This document shows positions 23,769-32,939 of a DNA stretch of 64,000 nucleotides, piece by piece. The notes beneath the pieces are model-generated. The model was not told the origin of the DNA. It made no database searches and worked only from the letters and a program-made list of their open reading frames with translations. Each line of letters begins with the position of its first letter. Within the stretch, counting starts at the first letter, position 1. A program made the position numbers and the translations under genes. The stretch comes from Neorhodopirellula lusitana (GTDB lineage Bacteria; Planctomycetota; Planctomycetia; Pirellulales; Pirellulaceae): the NCBI RefSeq assembly GCF_900182915.1, contig NZ_FXUG01000001.1:682001-746000 (forward strand). The letters run 5' to 3'.

Positions 23769-25976
23769 ATGAACGAGATGCGATTTACGTTAACTCCCAG
23801 CTCAATCGGCAGTGTAATTGGCAGTGCGATCGACCAAACATTCTGGCTTCGAACGGGGCTGCTTGTCACGTACGCTTGGGGTCTCGCGTTCAGCATGGCG
23901 TCGGATTTGGGAGCGGAAAACACGCGTTCCAGCGACATGGTTAACGACCTGAAGTTCTTAACCAGTGAAGAGCTGGCCGGGCGCAGCAGCGTGGACCCTA
24001 CGATCCAAGTCGCCGCCAAACACTTGTCTGATCGATTTGAAGCGATCGGATTGGACACGAACTTGTTCGCGGGTTCAGCTATGCAGGAGGTCGAAATCCC
24101 GGTCGCGCCAACGGCCGCCTCCGCTGAAGCGAATCAATTGGCGTTTGTTGTCGAAGCGGATTCTGGAACTACGGATTCTGGAACCACGGATTCAGAATCT
24201 TCGGTGGCCGCATTTGTCGATTCGCTCCAGTTGGCGACTGACTTCATGCCAATGGCGATTGGCAGTACGAAGGGAACCGTCCGGGCACCCTTGGTTTGGG
24301 CTGGTTATGGGATCACGGCGGAGGACTATCAGTACGATGACTACGCCGGGATCGACGTGCAGGGGAAGGTCGTGATGATCTTGCGAAAAGAACCTGGGGC
24401 GGGCAACCCAGCCAGCCCATTTGACGGTGTTAAGAACACCCGGCACGCGTTCTTTGCCACCAAAATTGCGACCGCAATCGATGCGGGAGCCGCCGCGGTG
24501 ATCATGGTCAACGATGCGGAGAGCGCAGATCGAAAAGTGAAGGACGTGCAAAAACGTCAAGCCGCTGAATCAAGACGCATGTCGGCGATCCAGGACCAGC
24601 TGGAAAAACTGCCAACCGATGCCGTCAACGTGAGAACGCGTCTGACAAACCAGCTCGATCGCGTCAGCGACATGATCGCTGCCATGGAACTTGAAGTGGC
24701 CAACGCACGTCGTGGTTTGTTGGGGATCTCCGAAGCCGGTGCGTCACCGCTAACGGGCAGCGAGAAACTGTTTGATGAAGAGACAGGAAAACGAATCACC
24801 CGTCCCGCGATTCCTGTCGTCAGTCTGACTCGTGATGTGGTCGATCAACTGCTTAAAAGTGTCGGCCGGATAGAACCGGCTTCACTCAAAAGCGAAGCGA
24901 AAGACCTCCAAGGACTCGAACAAATTGAACTTGCGATTGATTCTGATTGGCGACCGAGGAGTTTTGAGATTCCCGATGTTACCGTTCGGTTGGATGTGCA
25001 GTTAACGCCAGCGATCGCGAAAAGTTCCAACGTCGTTGGCACGCTGGCGGGTGCTGGTTCATTGGCCAATGAGGTCGTTGTGATTGGTGCCCACTATGAC
25101 CATGTTGGTATGGGCGGTCGCGGTTCGTTGGCTCCCGGCACGGTCGCGATTCACAACGGGGCTGATGACAATGCCAGTGGAACGGCAGTTTTGCTGCAAT
25201 CGGCTGAGCGGTTAGTGAAAAAACTCAGTGGACTCCAGAACCGGCGACGATTGTTGTTCATCGCCTTCACCGGCGAAGAGCGAGGTCTACTGGGCAGCAA
25301 GCATTACGTGAAATACCCACGGTTTCCGATCGGTGATACGGTCGCAATGGTCAATATGGATATGGTTGGCCGTCTGCAGGACAATGAACTGACCGTTTAT
25401 GGAACGGAATCCGCTAGCGTCATGAACGAACTGTTGGATCAAGCCAATCAAACGGCGGCGTTTGACCTGTTCCGGGTGGGGAGCGGATACGGCCCCAGTG
25501 ACCACTCCTCGTTCTATGAAGCGGGCATTCCGGTGTTGTTTTTCTTCACGGGGCTACATTCGGATTACCACCGGCCAAGTGATGATTTTGACAAACTTAA
25601 CCTGGATGGCATGAGTCGGATAACCGATATCGTTTGTCAGGTTAGCGAGCGATTGGCGACAATGCCTGAGCGTCCGGTTTACACGCAGACAGAAAAGAAC
25701 GTCCAAATTCGGCGCCAATTGGCGGTGTTCATGGGGGTGAAACTGTCTCAACAGCCCGGCGAGGTGGTATTCTCGTCAGTCCTTGCGACTGGTCCTGCTG
25801 CGGCGGGAGGTTTAGTAGCTGGGGATCGACTGGTTGCTATTGCTGGCAAATCGATCGAGGAGGTTGATCAAGTTTTTGACGTCTTGCGAAAGCACTCAGC
25901 CGGTGATGCGTTGCCGATTGAAGTTAAACGTGGTTCGCAAACGCTGAAAATGAAGGTCAAGTTAGGAAATCGCTGA
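23769..25976 (+). CDS. Secreted M28 family metallopeptidase with PA and PDZ domains
   Basis: A 735-residue zinc aminopeptidase-type protein. The N-terminus has a hydrophobic export segment (about 28-45). A PA-type insert spans about 160-360, including GKVVMILRKEPG and a charged helical excursion. The M28 core has all metal positions: H in GAHYDHVG (about 442), D in NGADDNASG (about 466), E-E in TGEERG (about 502), D in NMDMVG (about 530) and H in GLHSDYH (about 598). A PDZ domain closes the protein (about 650-735). A DSGTT repeat at about residues 134-143 is a low-complexity linker. Likely periplasmic; the peptide substrate is unknown. Confidence 0.9.
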   Translation: MNEMRFTLTPSSIGSVIGSAIDQTFWLRTGLLVTYAWGLAFSMASDLGAENTRSSDMVNDLKFLTSEELAGRSSVDPTIQVAAKHLSDRFEAIGLDTNLFAGSAMQEVEIPVAPTAASAEANQLAFVVEADSGTTDSGTTDSESSVAAFVDSLQLATDFMPMAIGSTKGTVRAPLVWAGYGITAEDYQYDDYAGIDVQGKVVMILRKEPGAGNPASPFDGVKNTRHAFFATKIATAIDAGAAAVIMVNDAESADRKVKDVQKRQAAESRRMSAIQDQLEKLPTDAVNVRTRLTNQLDRVSDMIAAMELEVANARRGLLGISEAGASPLTGSEKLFDEETGKRITRPAIPVVSLTRDVVDQLLKSVGRIEPASLKSEAKDLQGLEQIELAIDSDWRPRSFEIPDVTVRLDVQLTPAIAKSSNVVGTLAGAGSLANEVVVIGAHYDHVGMGGRGSLAPGTVAIHNGADDNASGTAVLLQSAERLVKKLSGLQNRRRLLFIAFTGEERGLLGSKHYVKYPRFPIGDTVAMVNMDMVGRLQDNELTVYGTESASVMNELLDQANQTAAFDLFRVGSGYGPSDHSSFYEAGIPVLFFFTGLHSDYHRPSDDFDKLNLDGMSRITDIVCQVSERLATMPERPVYTQTEKNVQIRRQLAVFMGVKLSQQPGEVVFSSVLATGPAAAGGLVAGDRLVAIAGKSIEEVDQVFDVLRKHSAGDALPIEVKRGSQTLKMKVKLGNR

Positions 25977-26020
25977 TCACGGCGGCTGCATTGCCCAGCC
26001 ATGCTGTTATTAGCAAAACG

Positions 26021-26040
26021 ATGTGGAAGCGTTTCCACAT
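26021..26040. promoter_or_regulatory. LacI-operator-like palindrome between peptidase and ompH-like gene
   Basis: A 20-bp near-perfect palindrome with arms ATGTGGAA and TTCCACAT around GCGT; only one of the ten pairs fails. The TGGAA-CG-TTCCA style with a central CG resembles LacI/CcpA-family operators. It could also fold as an 8-bp RNA hairpin 44 nt after the peptidase stop, but no U run follows. Confidence 0.4.
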
Positions 26041-26268
26041 GGATTGTTCCGTTGAGCAGGTCGACGGAATAGAAGTCGAGAAAATACATTTCGACGGGAA
26101 AATTCGGCACAGAGAAAAAACGGCACAGATCGCTCTTGCCGCCGATTCCCTCGATTGACACAATTCAAACCGAGGTTGGAAAAGTAGCCGATGGCGATGG
26201 ACGCCGAAGTCGACTATTTTTCTAAGACTGTTTTGGATTTCGCATTCACCACGCAAGGAGTAGCGGAC

Positions 26269-26877
26269 GTGCGACGATTCGTTCTATCGGCCATCGCCCT
26301 GGCCATCACCACATTGACTGTTCTCGCCCCGACCGCCGCAACCGCTCAAGAGAGTGGACACCGGATTGCCGTGGTAGATGTTGCATACATCTTCAAGAAC
26401 AATAACGGGATTAAATCCCAAGTTAAACAAGTCGAACAAAACTTGAAAACGTTCGACGCCGAGCTTCAAGCAAAACGGAATGAGCTGAAAAATGCCGCCG
26501 AGAAGCTCAAGACTTTCCAGGTCGGATCTTCCGACTACACGTCCCAGGAAGAGAAGGTCGCTTCGATGGAATCGAAGTTGCGTCTCGACATGGCTCGTAA
26601 ACGTAAAGAACTTGCTGATCGCGAAGCCAAGATCTACTACGACAACTACCAGCACATCGCTGCGGGCGTCAAGATTCTGGCTCAGCACTACAAGATCAAC
26701 CTTGTCTTGCGTTACAACAGCGAAGACATGGACTTGCAAAAAGGTGAGTCGGTTATCCGTGGCGTCATGAAGAACATCGTCTATCACGACGAAGCTCTCG
26801 ATATGACACCAGGCGTCATGCAGTATCTGGATAAGATTCTGGTCGCCGGTGGAGAAGGCAGCACTACAGTTAAGTAG
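26269..26877 (+). CDS. OmpH/Skp family periplasmic chaperone
   Basis: A 202-residue exported protein: signal peptide (about 1-27, ending TAATAQ), then an OmpH-type domain starting HRIAVVDVAYIFKNN and dominated by a long charged coiled-coil helix pair (about 55-125), ending in a small beta part. Skp-type chaperones hold outer-membrane proteins in transit. I chose the GTG at 26269 over an upstream ATG at 26191 because AAGGAG sits 8 nt before it and it begins directly with a signal peptide. lpxC and lpxA follow, an envelope-biogenesis context seen in many Gram-negatives, where skp lies with lpx genes. Confidence 0.88.
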   Translation: MRRFVLSAIALAITTLTVLAPTAATAQESGHRIAVVDVAYIFKNNNGIKSQVKQVEQNLKTFDAELQAKRNELKNAAEKLKTFQVGSSDYTSQEEKVASMESKLRLDMARKRKELADREAKIYYDNYQHIAAGVKILAQHYKINLVLRYNSEDMDLQKGESVIRGVMKNIVYHDEALDMTPGVMQYLDKILVAGGEGSTTVK

Positions 26878-27009
26878 TCTGTTGGAAACGATTGATCGGC
26901 ATCGGTAGTCCATTGGATGGTCTGCCGATTGCTTCGTCCAAGGATCTATAGAAGACGGGGGTGGCGGCTATCGCAGTCTCCCCACCGGCGCGGCAAGGAG
27001 GCCCACGCC

Positions 27010-27912
27010 ATGATCGGGTACCGAAACGAACATACGATCGCAACCAGCTGTGAAGTGGTCGGCCGTGGATACTGGAGTGGACAAGAAGTCTGCGTTCGGT
27101 TCCATCCCGCGCCGGTCAATTCAGGCGTCGTGTTGTGTCGCACCGACCTACCGGGGCAGCCAACCTGCCCCGCGAAGTCGACGCATGCCGATGGCATTCA
27201 GTTTCGAACCAATCTTTGTCTTGGGGAAGCTAAGTTTGAGATGGTCGAGCATTTGCTCGCCGCTCTTGCTGGTCTTGAAATCGATAATTGCTTCGTTGAG
27301 ATCGACGCAGTTGAACTGCCAGGTTTGGACGGAAGCAGTGATGCTTTCGTGCGGTGTCTGCAGAAGGCCGGGTTGGTCATTCAAGCTGCGAGCCGATCGC
27401 GTCTTGTAATTGAGGAAACCTTCAAGGTGACCTTGGATGATGCTTCGATTGAAGTTTCACCCAGTACCGATGGGCTGCCAACGTACGCCTATCAGCTTGA
27501 TTACGGCGTCAACAGTTGTATCAAGCGGCAATCTTTCACAATCGTAACGGCCCCACGTGAGTTCGCTCGCCAGGTTGCTCCCGCGCGGACATTTGTCACG
27601 CTGGATCAAGCCGAGCAATTGCGAAGCAGCGGAGTTGCGTTACATGTCACTAATCGTGATTTGTTAGTAATCGGCGAGCACGGTGTGGTCGATAATGAAT
27701 TACGGTTCCGAAACGAATGTGCTCGTCACAAGACTCTCGACTTGATCGGGGATTTGTCTTTGGCGGGTGTCGATCTAATAGGGAAGTTTTGTTCGGACCG
27801 AGGCGGTCACCGTCTCAATGGCATCTTGGCGAGTCGATTAGCTGAGATGGTTGCTTCGGCAGAGCGTTCGAATTCGAATCGCGAAAGCCAGTCGCGACGA
27901 TTCGCTGCTTAG
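27010..27912 (+). CDS. lpxC: UDP-3-O-acyl-N-acetylglucosamine deacetylase
   Basis: The zinc enzyme for the committed step of lipid A synthesis. Zinc ligands H81 (VEHLLAAL), H240 and D244 (RHKTLDLIGDL) and the catalytic-site H267 (GGHRLN) are all present, as is the EGLDGSS-like ELPGLDGSS segment. I chose ATG 27010: AAGGAGG lies 8 nt upstream and the protein then begins at the first LpxC strand (NEHTI); a longer frame from 26917 adds an Arg-rich stretch with no homologous counterpart. At 300 residues the length is normal. Together with lpxA it shows that the organism makes a lipid A-type glycolipid. Confidence 0.95.
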   Translation: MIGYRNEHTIATSCEVVGRGYWSGQEVCVRFHPAPVNSGVVLCRTDLPGQPTCPAKSTHADGIQFRTNLCLGEAKFEMVEHLLAALAGLEIDNCFVEIDAVELPGLDGSSDAFVRCLQKAGLVIQAASRSRLVIEETFKVTLDDASIEVSPSTDGLPTYAYQLDYGVNSCIKRQSFTIVTAPREFARQVAPARTFVTLDQAEQLRSSGVALHVTNRDLLVIGEHGVVDNELRFRNECARHKTLDLIGDLSLAGVDLIGKFCSDRGGHRLNGILASRLAEMVASAERSNSNRESQSRRFAA

Positions 27913-27981
27913 GCGTCATAGAAAATTTTAGACAGGGTTGCTCACGAAGAGTGACAACTGATTTCCATCAAGGATTCCTTC

Positions 27982-28791
27982 ATGAGTGTCGTGATCGCTC
28001 CCACCGCTGTAGTGGACCCCAAAGCAAATTTGGGCAAAGACGTGCGTGTCGGACACTTCTGCGTGATTGGGCCTGACGTCACCATTGGTGACCGCTGCCG
28101 TATCGAAGATCATGTTTCGATTACTGGAATCACCCGGATGGGTAGCGACAACCAGGTGTACTCGCATTGCAGTATCGGTTCGCATCCGCAAGACATCGGT
28201 TATCGCAACGCGCCAACGCGTGTTGAAATCGGTGACGGCAACGTGATGCGCGAACAAGTAACGATCAACCGCGCTAGCGAAAAAGAAGATGGCGTCACCC
28301 GTGTTGGTGACCAAAACTACATGATGACCGGAACGCACATTGCCCACGACTGTAATGTCGGTAACCGAATTGTGCTGGCCAATAACTGCATGATTGCGGG
28401 GCACGCCCATATTCATGACGACGTTACGATTGCGGGTGGAGCTGGGATTCACCAGTTCGTTTCGGTCGGAACATTGGCGTTTGTTGGTGCGATGAGCCGC
28501 ATTTTGCAAGACGTCCCACCCTTCATGATTATTGAAGGCTATGACGCGAAACCACGCTGTGTGAACACAGTAGGGCTGAAACGCCACGACTATACTGAAG
28601 ACGATATTAAAGTATTGACGCGAGCATTCCGTTTGCTTTATCGGCAACGTGTCGGGATCGATACTGCTCGCGATGAGATGCTTAGCACTGGGCCTATTCG
28701 TCCAGTACTCCGACATCTGTTTGATTGTTTGGATACCACTTGTGGTGGTCGGGCCGGACGAGGCCGAGACCGCCGAAAGAAAGCCGCATGA
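27982..28791 (+). CDS. lpxA: UDP-N-acetylglucosamine O-acyltransferase
   Basis: The first lipid A enzyme: it transfers a 3-hydroxyacyl chain from acyl carrier protein to UDP-GlcNAc. The left-handed beta-helix hexapeptide repeats are clear from residue 5, and the active-site block THIAHDCNVGN holds H122, the counterpart of E. coli H125. The IHQFVSVGT-like HQFVSVGT and LQDVPPF segments are present. AAGGA precedes the ATG by 7 nt. It lies 69 nt after lpxC and overlaps the next gene by 4 nt. lpxD and fabZ, its usual neighbours, are missing from this locus. Confidence 0.95.
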   Translation: MSVVIAPTAVVDPKANLGKDVRVGHFCVIGPDVTIGDRCRIEDHVSITGITRMGSDNQVYSHCSIGSHPQDIGYRNAPTRVEIGDGNVMREQVTINRASEKEDGVTRVGDQNYMMTGTHIAHDCNVGNRIVLANNCMIAGHAHIHDDVTIAGGAGIHQFVSVGTLAFVGAMSRILQDVPPFMIIEGYDAKPRCVNTVGLKRHDYTEDDIKVLTRAFRLLYRQRVGIDTARDEMLSTGPIRPVLRHLFDCLDTTCGGRAGRGRDRRKKAA

Positions 28792-29912
28792 GCCGTCAGC
28801 AAAGCGTTGGTCAGGAATTGAAAGTCGCCGTGATCGGTGGCGGACACCTTGGCCGCATTCACGCGAAGTTACTTACCCAGGTCGAAGGTGCTCGACTGGT
28901 TGCTGTTTGCGACCCGAATCTAGAAGCTGCCACGACCATTGCCGAAGCGAACAGCCGCCCCGAAGAGTCAGTGGCGGCTTACGCGGATTACCGCGAAGCA
29001 ATCGGCGAGTTTGATGCCGCGATCATCGCGGCTCCCACTGGATTCCACGGCGAGATTGCATCGACGTTGATCAAGGCTGGTAAGCACCTCTTCGTCGAAA
29101 AACCGCTGACTCACGAGTCCGAAGAAGCCAAGCGATTGGCATTGTTGGCATCAAGCCGCAATCGAGTTCTTCAAGTTGGACACGTCGAACGTTTCAATCC
29201 AGCCTTCACCGCTTTGGGTGAATTTGGTGTGGATGTGAAATACGTCGAAGCCACCCGTGCGTCACGCTTCCCCGGGCGTTGCCTGGATGTGGGTGTCGTG
29301 ATGGACTTGATGATCCACGATCTTGACTTGGTGTTGTCGTTGACCAATGCCGCCGTTCGCTCGATTCATGCTAGCGGTTTGTCGGTGGTTTCTGATCACG
29401 AAGATATCGCGGAAGCTCGTATCGAATTCGAATGCGGTTTGGTCGCCAACCTGAAAGCTTCGCGTGTGAGCCCCGCTCCCGCTCGAGACATGGTGTTGTA
29501 CAGTCCAGCTGGATTCGCACAGATTGATTTTGGCAAACCTGCCCTGGCCATGGTCAAGGCAAGTGACTCACTGAGTCGGCGCACGTTTGACTTGGAAGCC
29601 GAAGCTGAGAACCCACTGAAGTACGCTGACGAACTCTTCGACCAGCATCTTAGTTGTGAGTTGAAAGAGCTGGAACCACGTAACGCCATTCTCGACGAGC
29701 TGCATGATTTCGTGATCAGCGTGCAAGCGGGTGGCGTTCCTGTCGTCGACGGGAATGCAGGTGCTCGCGCCGTGACGGTTGCTGAAGCGATCCTGGATGC
29801 GATTGCGGAGCGATCTTGGTATGCCAACGCTTCCGATGATGAAATCGGTGCCAAAGGCCAACCTCGTCGTCGTATCGAGCAAGATCGCGTCGCTCCACGT
29901 CGGGCTGCTTAG
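28788..29912 (+). CDS. Gfo/Idh/MocA family NAD(P)-dependent oxidoreductase
   Basis: A 374-residue dehydrogenase with an N-terminal Rossmann fold (VAVIGGGHLGRIHAKLL), the family motif EKPLTHE and the C-terminal Gfo/Idh alpha/beta domain (DVGVVMDLMIHDLDLVLSL). The start at 28788 makes an ATGA overlap with lpxA; an upstream ATG at 28725 would overlap lpxA by 67 nt and adds nothing homologous. Placement after lpxA recalls GnnA, a Gfo/Idh enzyme that oxidises UDP-GlcNAc at C3 so GnnB can aminate it, giving an all-amide lipid A. No aminotransferase lies here, so that role is a hypothesis only. Confidence 0.88.
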   Translation: MSRQQSVGQELKVAVIGGGHLGRIHAKLLTQVEGARLVAVCDPNLEAATTIAEANSRPEESVAAYADYREAIGEFDAAIIAAPTGFHGEIASTLIKAGKHLFVEKPLTHESEEAKRLALLASSRNRVLQVGHVERFNPAFTALGEFGVDVKYVEATRASRFPGRCLDVGVVMDLMIHDLDLVLSLTNAAVRSIHASGLSVVSDHEDIAEARIEFECGLVANLKASRVSPAPARDMVLYSPAGFAQIDFGKPALAMVKASDSLSRRTFDLEAEAENPLKYADELFDQHLSCELKELEPRNAILDELHDFVISVQAGGVPVVDGNAGARAVTVAEAILDAIAERSWYANASDDEIGAKGQPRRRIEQDRVAPRRAA

Positions 29913-30125
29913 GCACTCGGTTGACCGGACTTCCCAATAGCTGGTCCTGAGTGGGCCAGCCTTCTGGGGATCCATTGGCGATGGTTCATGTGCGCGCAAT
30001 CAACGTGCGGCGGACCTGGACGACTGCCCACGTGCTTCATTTCACGTGCGTGCCCATTGGATTTTGTCGTCGGCTGCTTGCAGCCTATTTCGACGCGGCG
30101 AGTGTGCTGGTTTTGATCTGCCGTT

Positions 30126-31043
30126 CTACTGCGCTCGCGGGTGAGCTTTCTCGTAGATCGTCCGCAGGTTCGTTGCACTGACGTGTGTATAGATTTGCGT
30201 GGTGGTCAACGACTTGTGGCCCAGCAGTTCTTGGACGCTGCGGATGTCCGCACCACGGTCGAGTAGATGCGTCGCAAAGGAATGCCGCAGTGTGTGCGGG
30301 CTGGTGCGAGAATCCAGTTCCGCCGCAGCGATGTACTTGTCCAGCATGCGGCCCACGCTACGAGTGGTCAGAATGTTGCCAAACCGATTCACAAATACTG
30401 GCGCGGCTTGGCCAAGCGTTTCTGACTCGGTCGATCGACTTCGGCGAGCCGCATACGTTTGGATCGCTTTGATCGCGTAGGAGCCCAGCGGGCTGATACG
30501 TTCTTTGCGTCCCTTACCTCGAACTCGGGTAATACCCTGTCCAAAATCGAGGTCACCGTCACGCAAGGCAACCAATTCGCTGACACGCAAACCGGAGGAA
30601 TACATGGTTTCCAGGATCGCGCGATCCCGTAATCCAGCCTCATCGTGTGCAGACGGGGCTTCTAGCAGGCGACCCACTTCGTCATTGGAAAGGACGTGCG
30701 GAAGCTTGCGACTTTGACGTGGATTACGCAGCGGCTTGGCTGGGTTGCTGGTCGCGATCCCTTCTCGCATCGCGAACTTGAAAAAGCTGCGAAGTGAGGC
30801 CAGTTTGCGGGAGATCGTGCTTCGCGCGTATCCGGCTTGTTGTAACGCAGCCTGGAACTTGCGCAGGTGGGACGGCGAAAGGGACGATACTGAGACAGAG
30901 CCACTTTCGCTGTCTTCGATCCACTGCGTGAAACCGAATAGGTCTTCCCGATACGCTTTGATGGTCAGGTCCGACGCGTTGCGTTCGGTTGCCATGTAAC
31001 GTAGGAAGCGAGCGATCGTCGATGAAAAGGAAACGCTCGGCAT
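30126..31043 (-). CDS. xer: Tyrosine recombinase, XerC/XerD type
   Basis: A 305-residue integrase-family recombinase with full catalytic set: R153 (GLRVSEL), K177 (GKGRKER), H250 and R253 (HTLRHSF), H276 (LLGHKS) and Y285 (QIYTH). The N-terminal SAM-like domain (about 8-95) matches XerC/XerD. The lack of any phage or integron context and its location in a housekeeping stretch suggest chromosome dimer resolution. XerC versus XerD cannot be told with confidence. The stop of the small acidic gene lies 3 nt upstream, so the two are probably co-transcribed. Confidence 0.93.
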   Translation of the reverse strand: MPSVSFSSTIARFLRYMATERNASDLTIKAYREDLFGFTQWIEDSESGSVSVSSLSPSHLRKFQAALQQAGYARSTISRKLASLRSFFKFAMREGIATSNPAKPLRNPRQSRKLPHVLSNDEVGRLLEAPSAHDEAGLRDRAILETMYSSGLRVSELVALRDGDLDFGQGITRVRGKGRKERISPLGSYAIKAIQTYAARRSRSTESETLGQAAPVFVNRFGNILTTRSVGRMLDKYIAAAELDSRTSPHTLRHSFATHLLDRGADIRSVQELLGHKSLTTTQIYTHVSATNLRTIYEKAHPRAQ

Positions 31044-31046
31044 CGC

Positions 31047-31295
31047 TTAAACGAAGTCGTCCATTGAGATGCTGTCGAATTCTTCGCTGGCGTAGGCTTC
31101 GTCGCTCTCGACAATGACAGTTTCACGAATTTTGCGTGACAGCATGGCAGCGTCGTACCAGGAGAATTCCAGGTCGGGGTTGGCGGCAAATCGGGCGAGT
31201 TGACGCAGGGTTTCGTCGCGATTTTCGTCATCAAACAGGAAGATGAATTTCTCTTCGCCTTTGACCAATGCCAGTACGTTGACTTCCGTTTCCAT
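31047..31295 (-). CDS. Small acidic protein of unknown function
   Basis: An 82-residue protein, strongly acidic at the C-terminus (VESDEAYASEEFDSISMDDF). The middle reads like a small alpha/beta domain (KFIFLFDDENRDETLRQLAR). AGGAAGAG about 9 nt upstream supports the ATG. It sits between the lipoprotein and xer genes on one strand, 3 nt from xer. I do not recognise a family; the tight spacing and good ribosome site make it a real gene. Confidence 0.75.
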   Translation of the reverse strand: METEVNVLALVKGEEKFIFLFDDENRDETLRQLARFAANPDLEFSWYDAAMLSRKIRETVIVESDEAYASEEFDSISMDDFV

Positions 31296-31347
31296 GAGTA
31301 AGACTCTTCCTGAGTTCGATTGCGGCTGGGGGAGGTTCGCTGAAGAC

Positions 31348-32691
31348 TCAGTATCGGCTTACAGGCCAACGTAAAATGAGGTCGGATGGGTCGTGACCAC
31401 CACGAGCTTCCAACATTTCCACAATGTGGAGGTGACAACAGAAACGAATGAAATCATCGGATCTTTTGATATAACCCTGCCAAGACATCCCGCGTGCGTC
31501 ATCGCCAGTCTCAACGTAATCGGCTAATCGTTGTGTGAAGTACGGATCATCTGCACGGTAGAGTCGAGTGTGGGTCAAAACGGGGTCGTGTTGAGCAATC
31601 TTGACGGGCGGGACGGGGGCCGGTGGATCCGGGATCAAATCGGTGGGTTCAGGCCAGTTGCTAGGTAGCGGCGGGCCCATCGCCAGTTCGTCATCCATCC
31701 ACTGGCCATGGATGTCGTCTTGGACGTATTGACCGTCCGCCATGGGGTAGACGGGATTGTCGGGGCTGATGATGTGGTCGTCACTCATCGAAACTTGAGT
31801 TCCGTCGGGACGGATCATGGGGGACTGGATCTGTTGCTCAGCAAGTGCGTTATCGAGCTCCATTTCGTCATAGCCGGCCGCTTGAGTGTGTGAAACTTGG
31901 GCAATTGCCTCGTCTTCCGGGCCCGCAAAGATGTCGGTTTTACGCTTGGTTAGCGGGCGCGGCGATGATTGCGATGTTGGCGTGGCAGGTGGTTTCCGAT
32001 TCCCGTTTGCTGCCATTGGGCCGTTCATTGACCCGTTCATTGGATCGCCGGTAGGGTCGTCCGTTGGGGTTTGAGTCTTCATTTGACTACGAGCGAGTTC
32101 AAACTCAGCTTCGCGGACAATTCGAGCTGGGATCTTCTCTTCGCCCTTGGTGCCCCATGGCAGCCCGTACCCAGCTGGAATTGGGTGGAACCCTTCGTTG
32201 GCCGCATACCAGTGAACAGTCATTGCCATTCGAGGCGGGTAGTACGACTCGAAGTCAGTGACGGAACCCACCACGATGGCCTCGACATCCATCATCTTGG
32301 CCAAGCGTTGGAAATCCTCACCGGAACGGGGTTCACCGTACTGCGCGGAATAGGCTCGCCACTGGTTGGCGGTCACGCCGACGGGCAGGACTTCGAAGCC
32401 AGGAATCGCTTGGAGACCCGAATAATAGGCTCTCGCCACGGCATCACCATCCAGAGTGGGGTGATCGCTTTGGTTAAAGAACGGCAGGACCGCGACCCGC
32501 TTGAGTTGCGGGAACGGATTGTGCAGCGTGTCCCGCGTTCGCGTTTCCGGAACCAACGAACAACCACCGATGCCCAAAAGCACGCAGAGAATGATCGATG
32601 CGTGGGCAATTACCACGCGGACGTTCGCCAACAGCGACGCAACAATGTGCGTCAAGCGTTGGTACTGCCGTATTAACATAGAGAGTTTCAC
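31348..32691 (-). CDS. Lipoprotein with a TolB-N-like domain
   Basis: A 447-residue protein. The N-terminal export signal ends at a lipobox-like LLGIGGCSL (cysteine at about residue 44), so it is probably lipid-anchored. The domain that follows (RVAVLPFFNQSD, about 65-175) resembles the TolB_N/CsgG-type fold of periplasmic proteins, and ends in VGSVTDFESYYPPR. The rest (about 200-400) is Pro/Asp/Met-rich and low complexity. The start is GTG at 32691 with an internal ATG four codons later. Function unknown; the fold suggests an envelope assembly or secretion accessory. Confidence 0.72.
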   Translation of the reverse strand: MKLSMLIRQYQRLTHIVASLLANVRVVIAHASIILCVLLGIGGCSLVPETRTRDTLHNPFPQLKRVAVLPFFNQSDHPTLDGDAVARAYYSGLQAIPGFEVLPVGVTANQWRAYSAQYGEPRSGEDFQRLAKMMDVEAIVVGSVTDFESYYPPRMAMTVHWYAANEGFHPIPAGYGLPWGTKGEEKIPARIVREAEFELARSQMKTQTPTDDPTGDPMNGSMNGPMAANGNRKPPATPTSQSSPRPLTKRKTDIFAGPEDEAIAQVSHTQAAGYDEMELDNALAEQQIQSPMIRPDGTQVSMSDDHIISPDNPVYPMADGQYVQDDIHGQWMDDELAMGPPLPSNWPEPTDLIPDPPAPVPPVKIAQHDPVLTHTRLYRADDPYFTQRLADYVETGDDARGMSWQGYIKRSDDFIRFCCHLHIVEMLEARGGHDPSDLILRWPVSRY

Positions 32692-32889
32692 GATTGACTT
32701 TCAGTCATCGCGCACCGCCTCCGCCACCCTATCGTTGTAATCGGCAAGCTGGCAGCGGAAGTTCAACCAAACTGAAAGATTGACTGAATTACTGGCGAAG
32801 GCCGATCGCGGGAGGCGGCGAGTCGGCCAAGCGAAGGAAGGTCTCTCGCGGGTTGGCCCCATCATGCTGTCAGCGAAGGCACCGGGCCG

Positions 32890-32927
32890 GGATGAGTGCC
32901 CCGGCCCAGGATGAGTGCTCCGGCCCA
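32890..32927. repeat. 19-bp tandem repeat, two copies
   Basis: GGATGAGTGCCCCGGCCCA (32890-32908) is followed at once by a copy with one change (32909-32927). It lies between the stop of the receiver-HDOD gene and the start of the lipoprotein gene, where GC-rich dyads from CCGG/CCGGCC could form weak structure. Confidence 0.8.
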
Positions 32928-32939
32928 GATCCAATTCCG

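Noticed and set aside
30126-31043. Phage or integron integrase
   Set aside because: No phage genes, att-like repeats or cassette arrays nearby; N-domain fits XerC/XerD.
32071-32676. 201-codon plus-strand frame opposite the lipoprotein gene
   Set aside because: Shadow frame; the opposite strand has signal peptide, lipobox and a recognisable fold.
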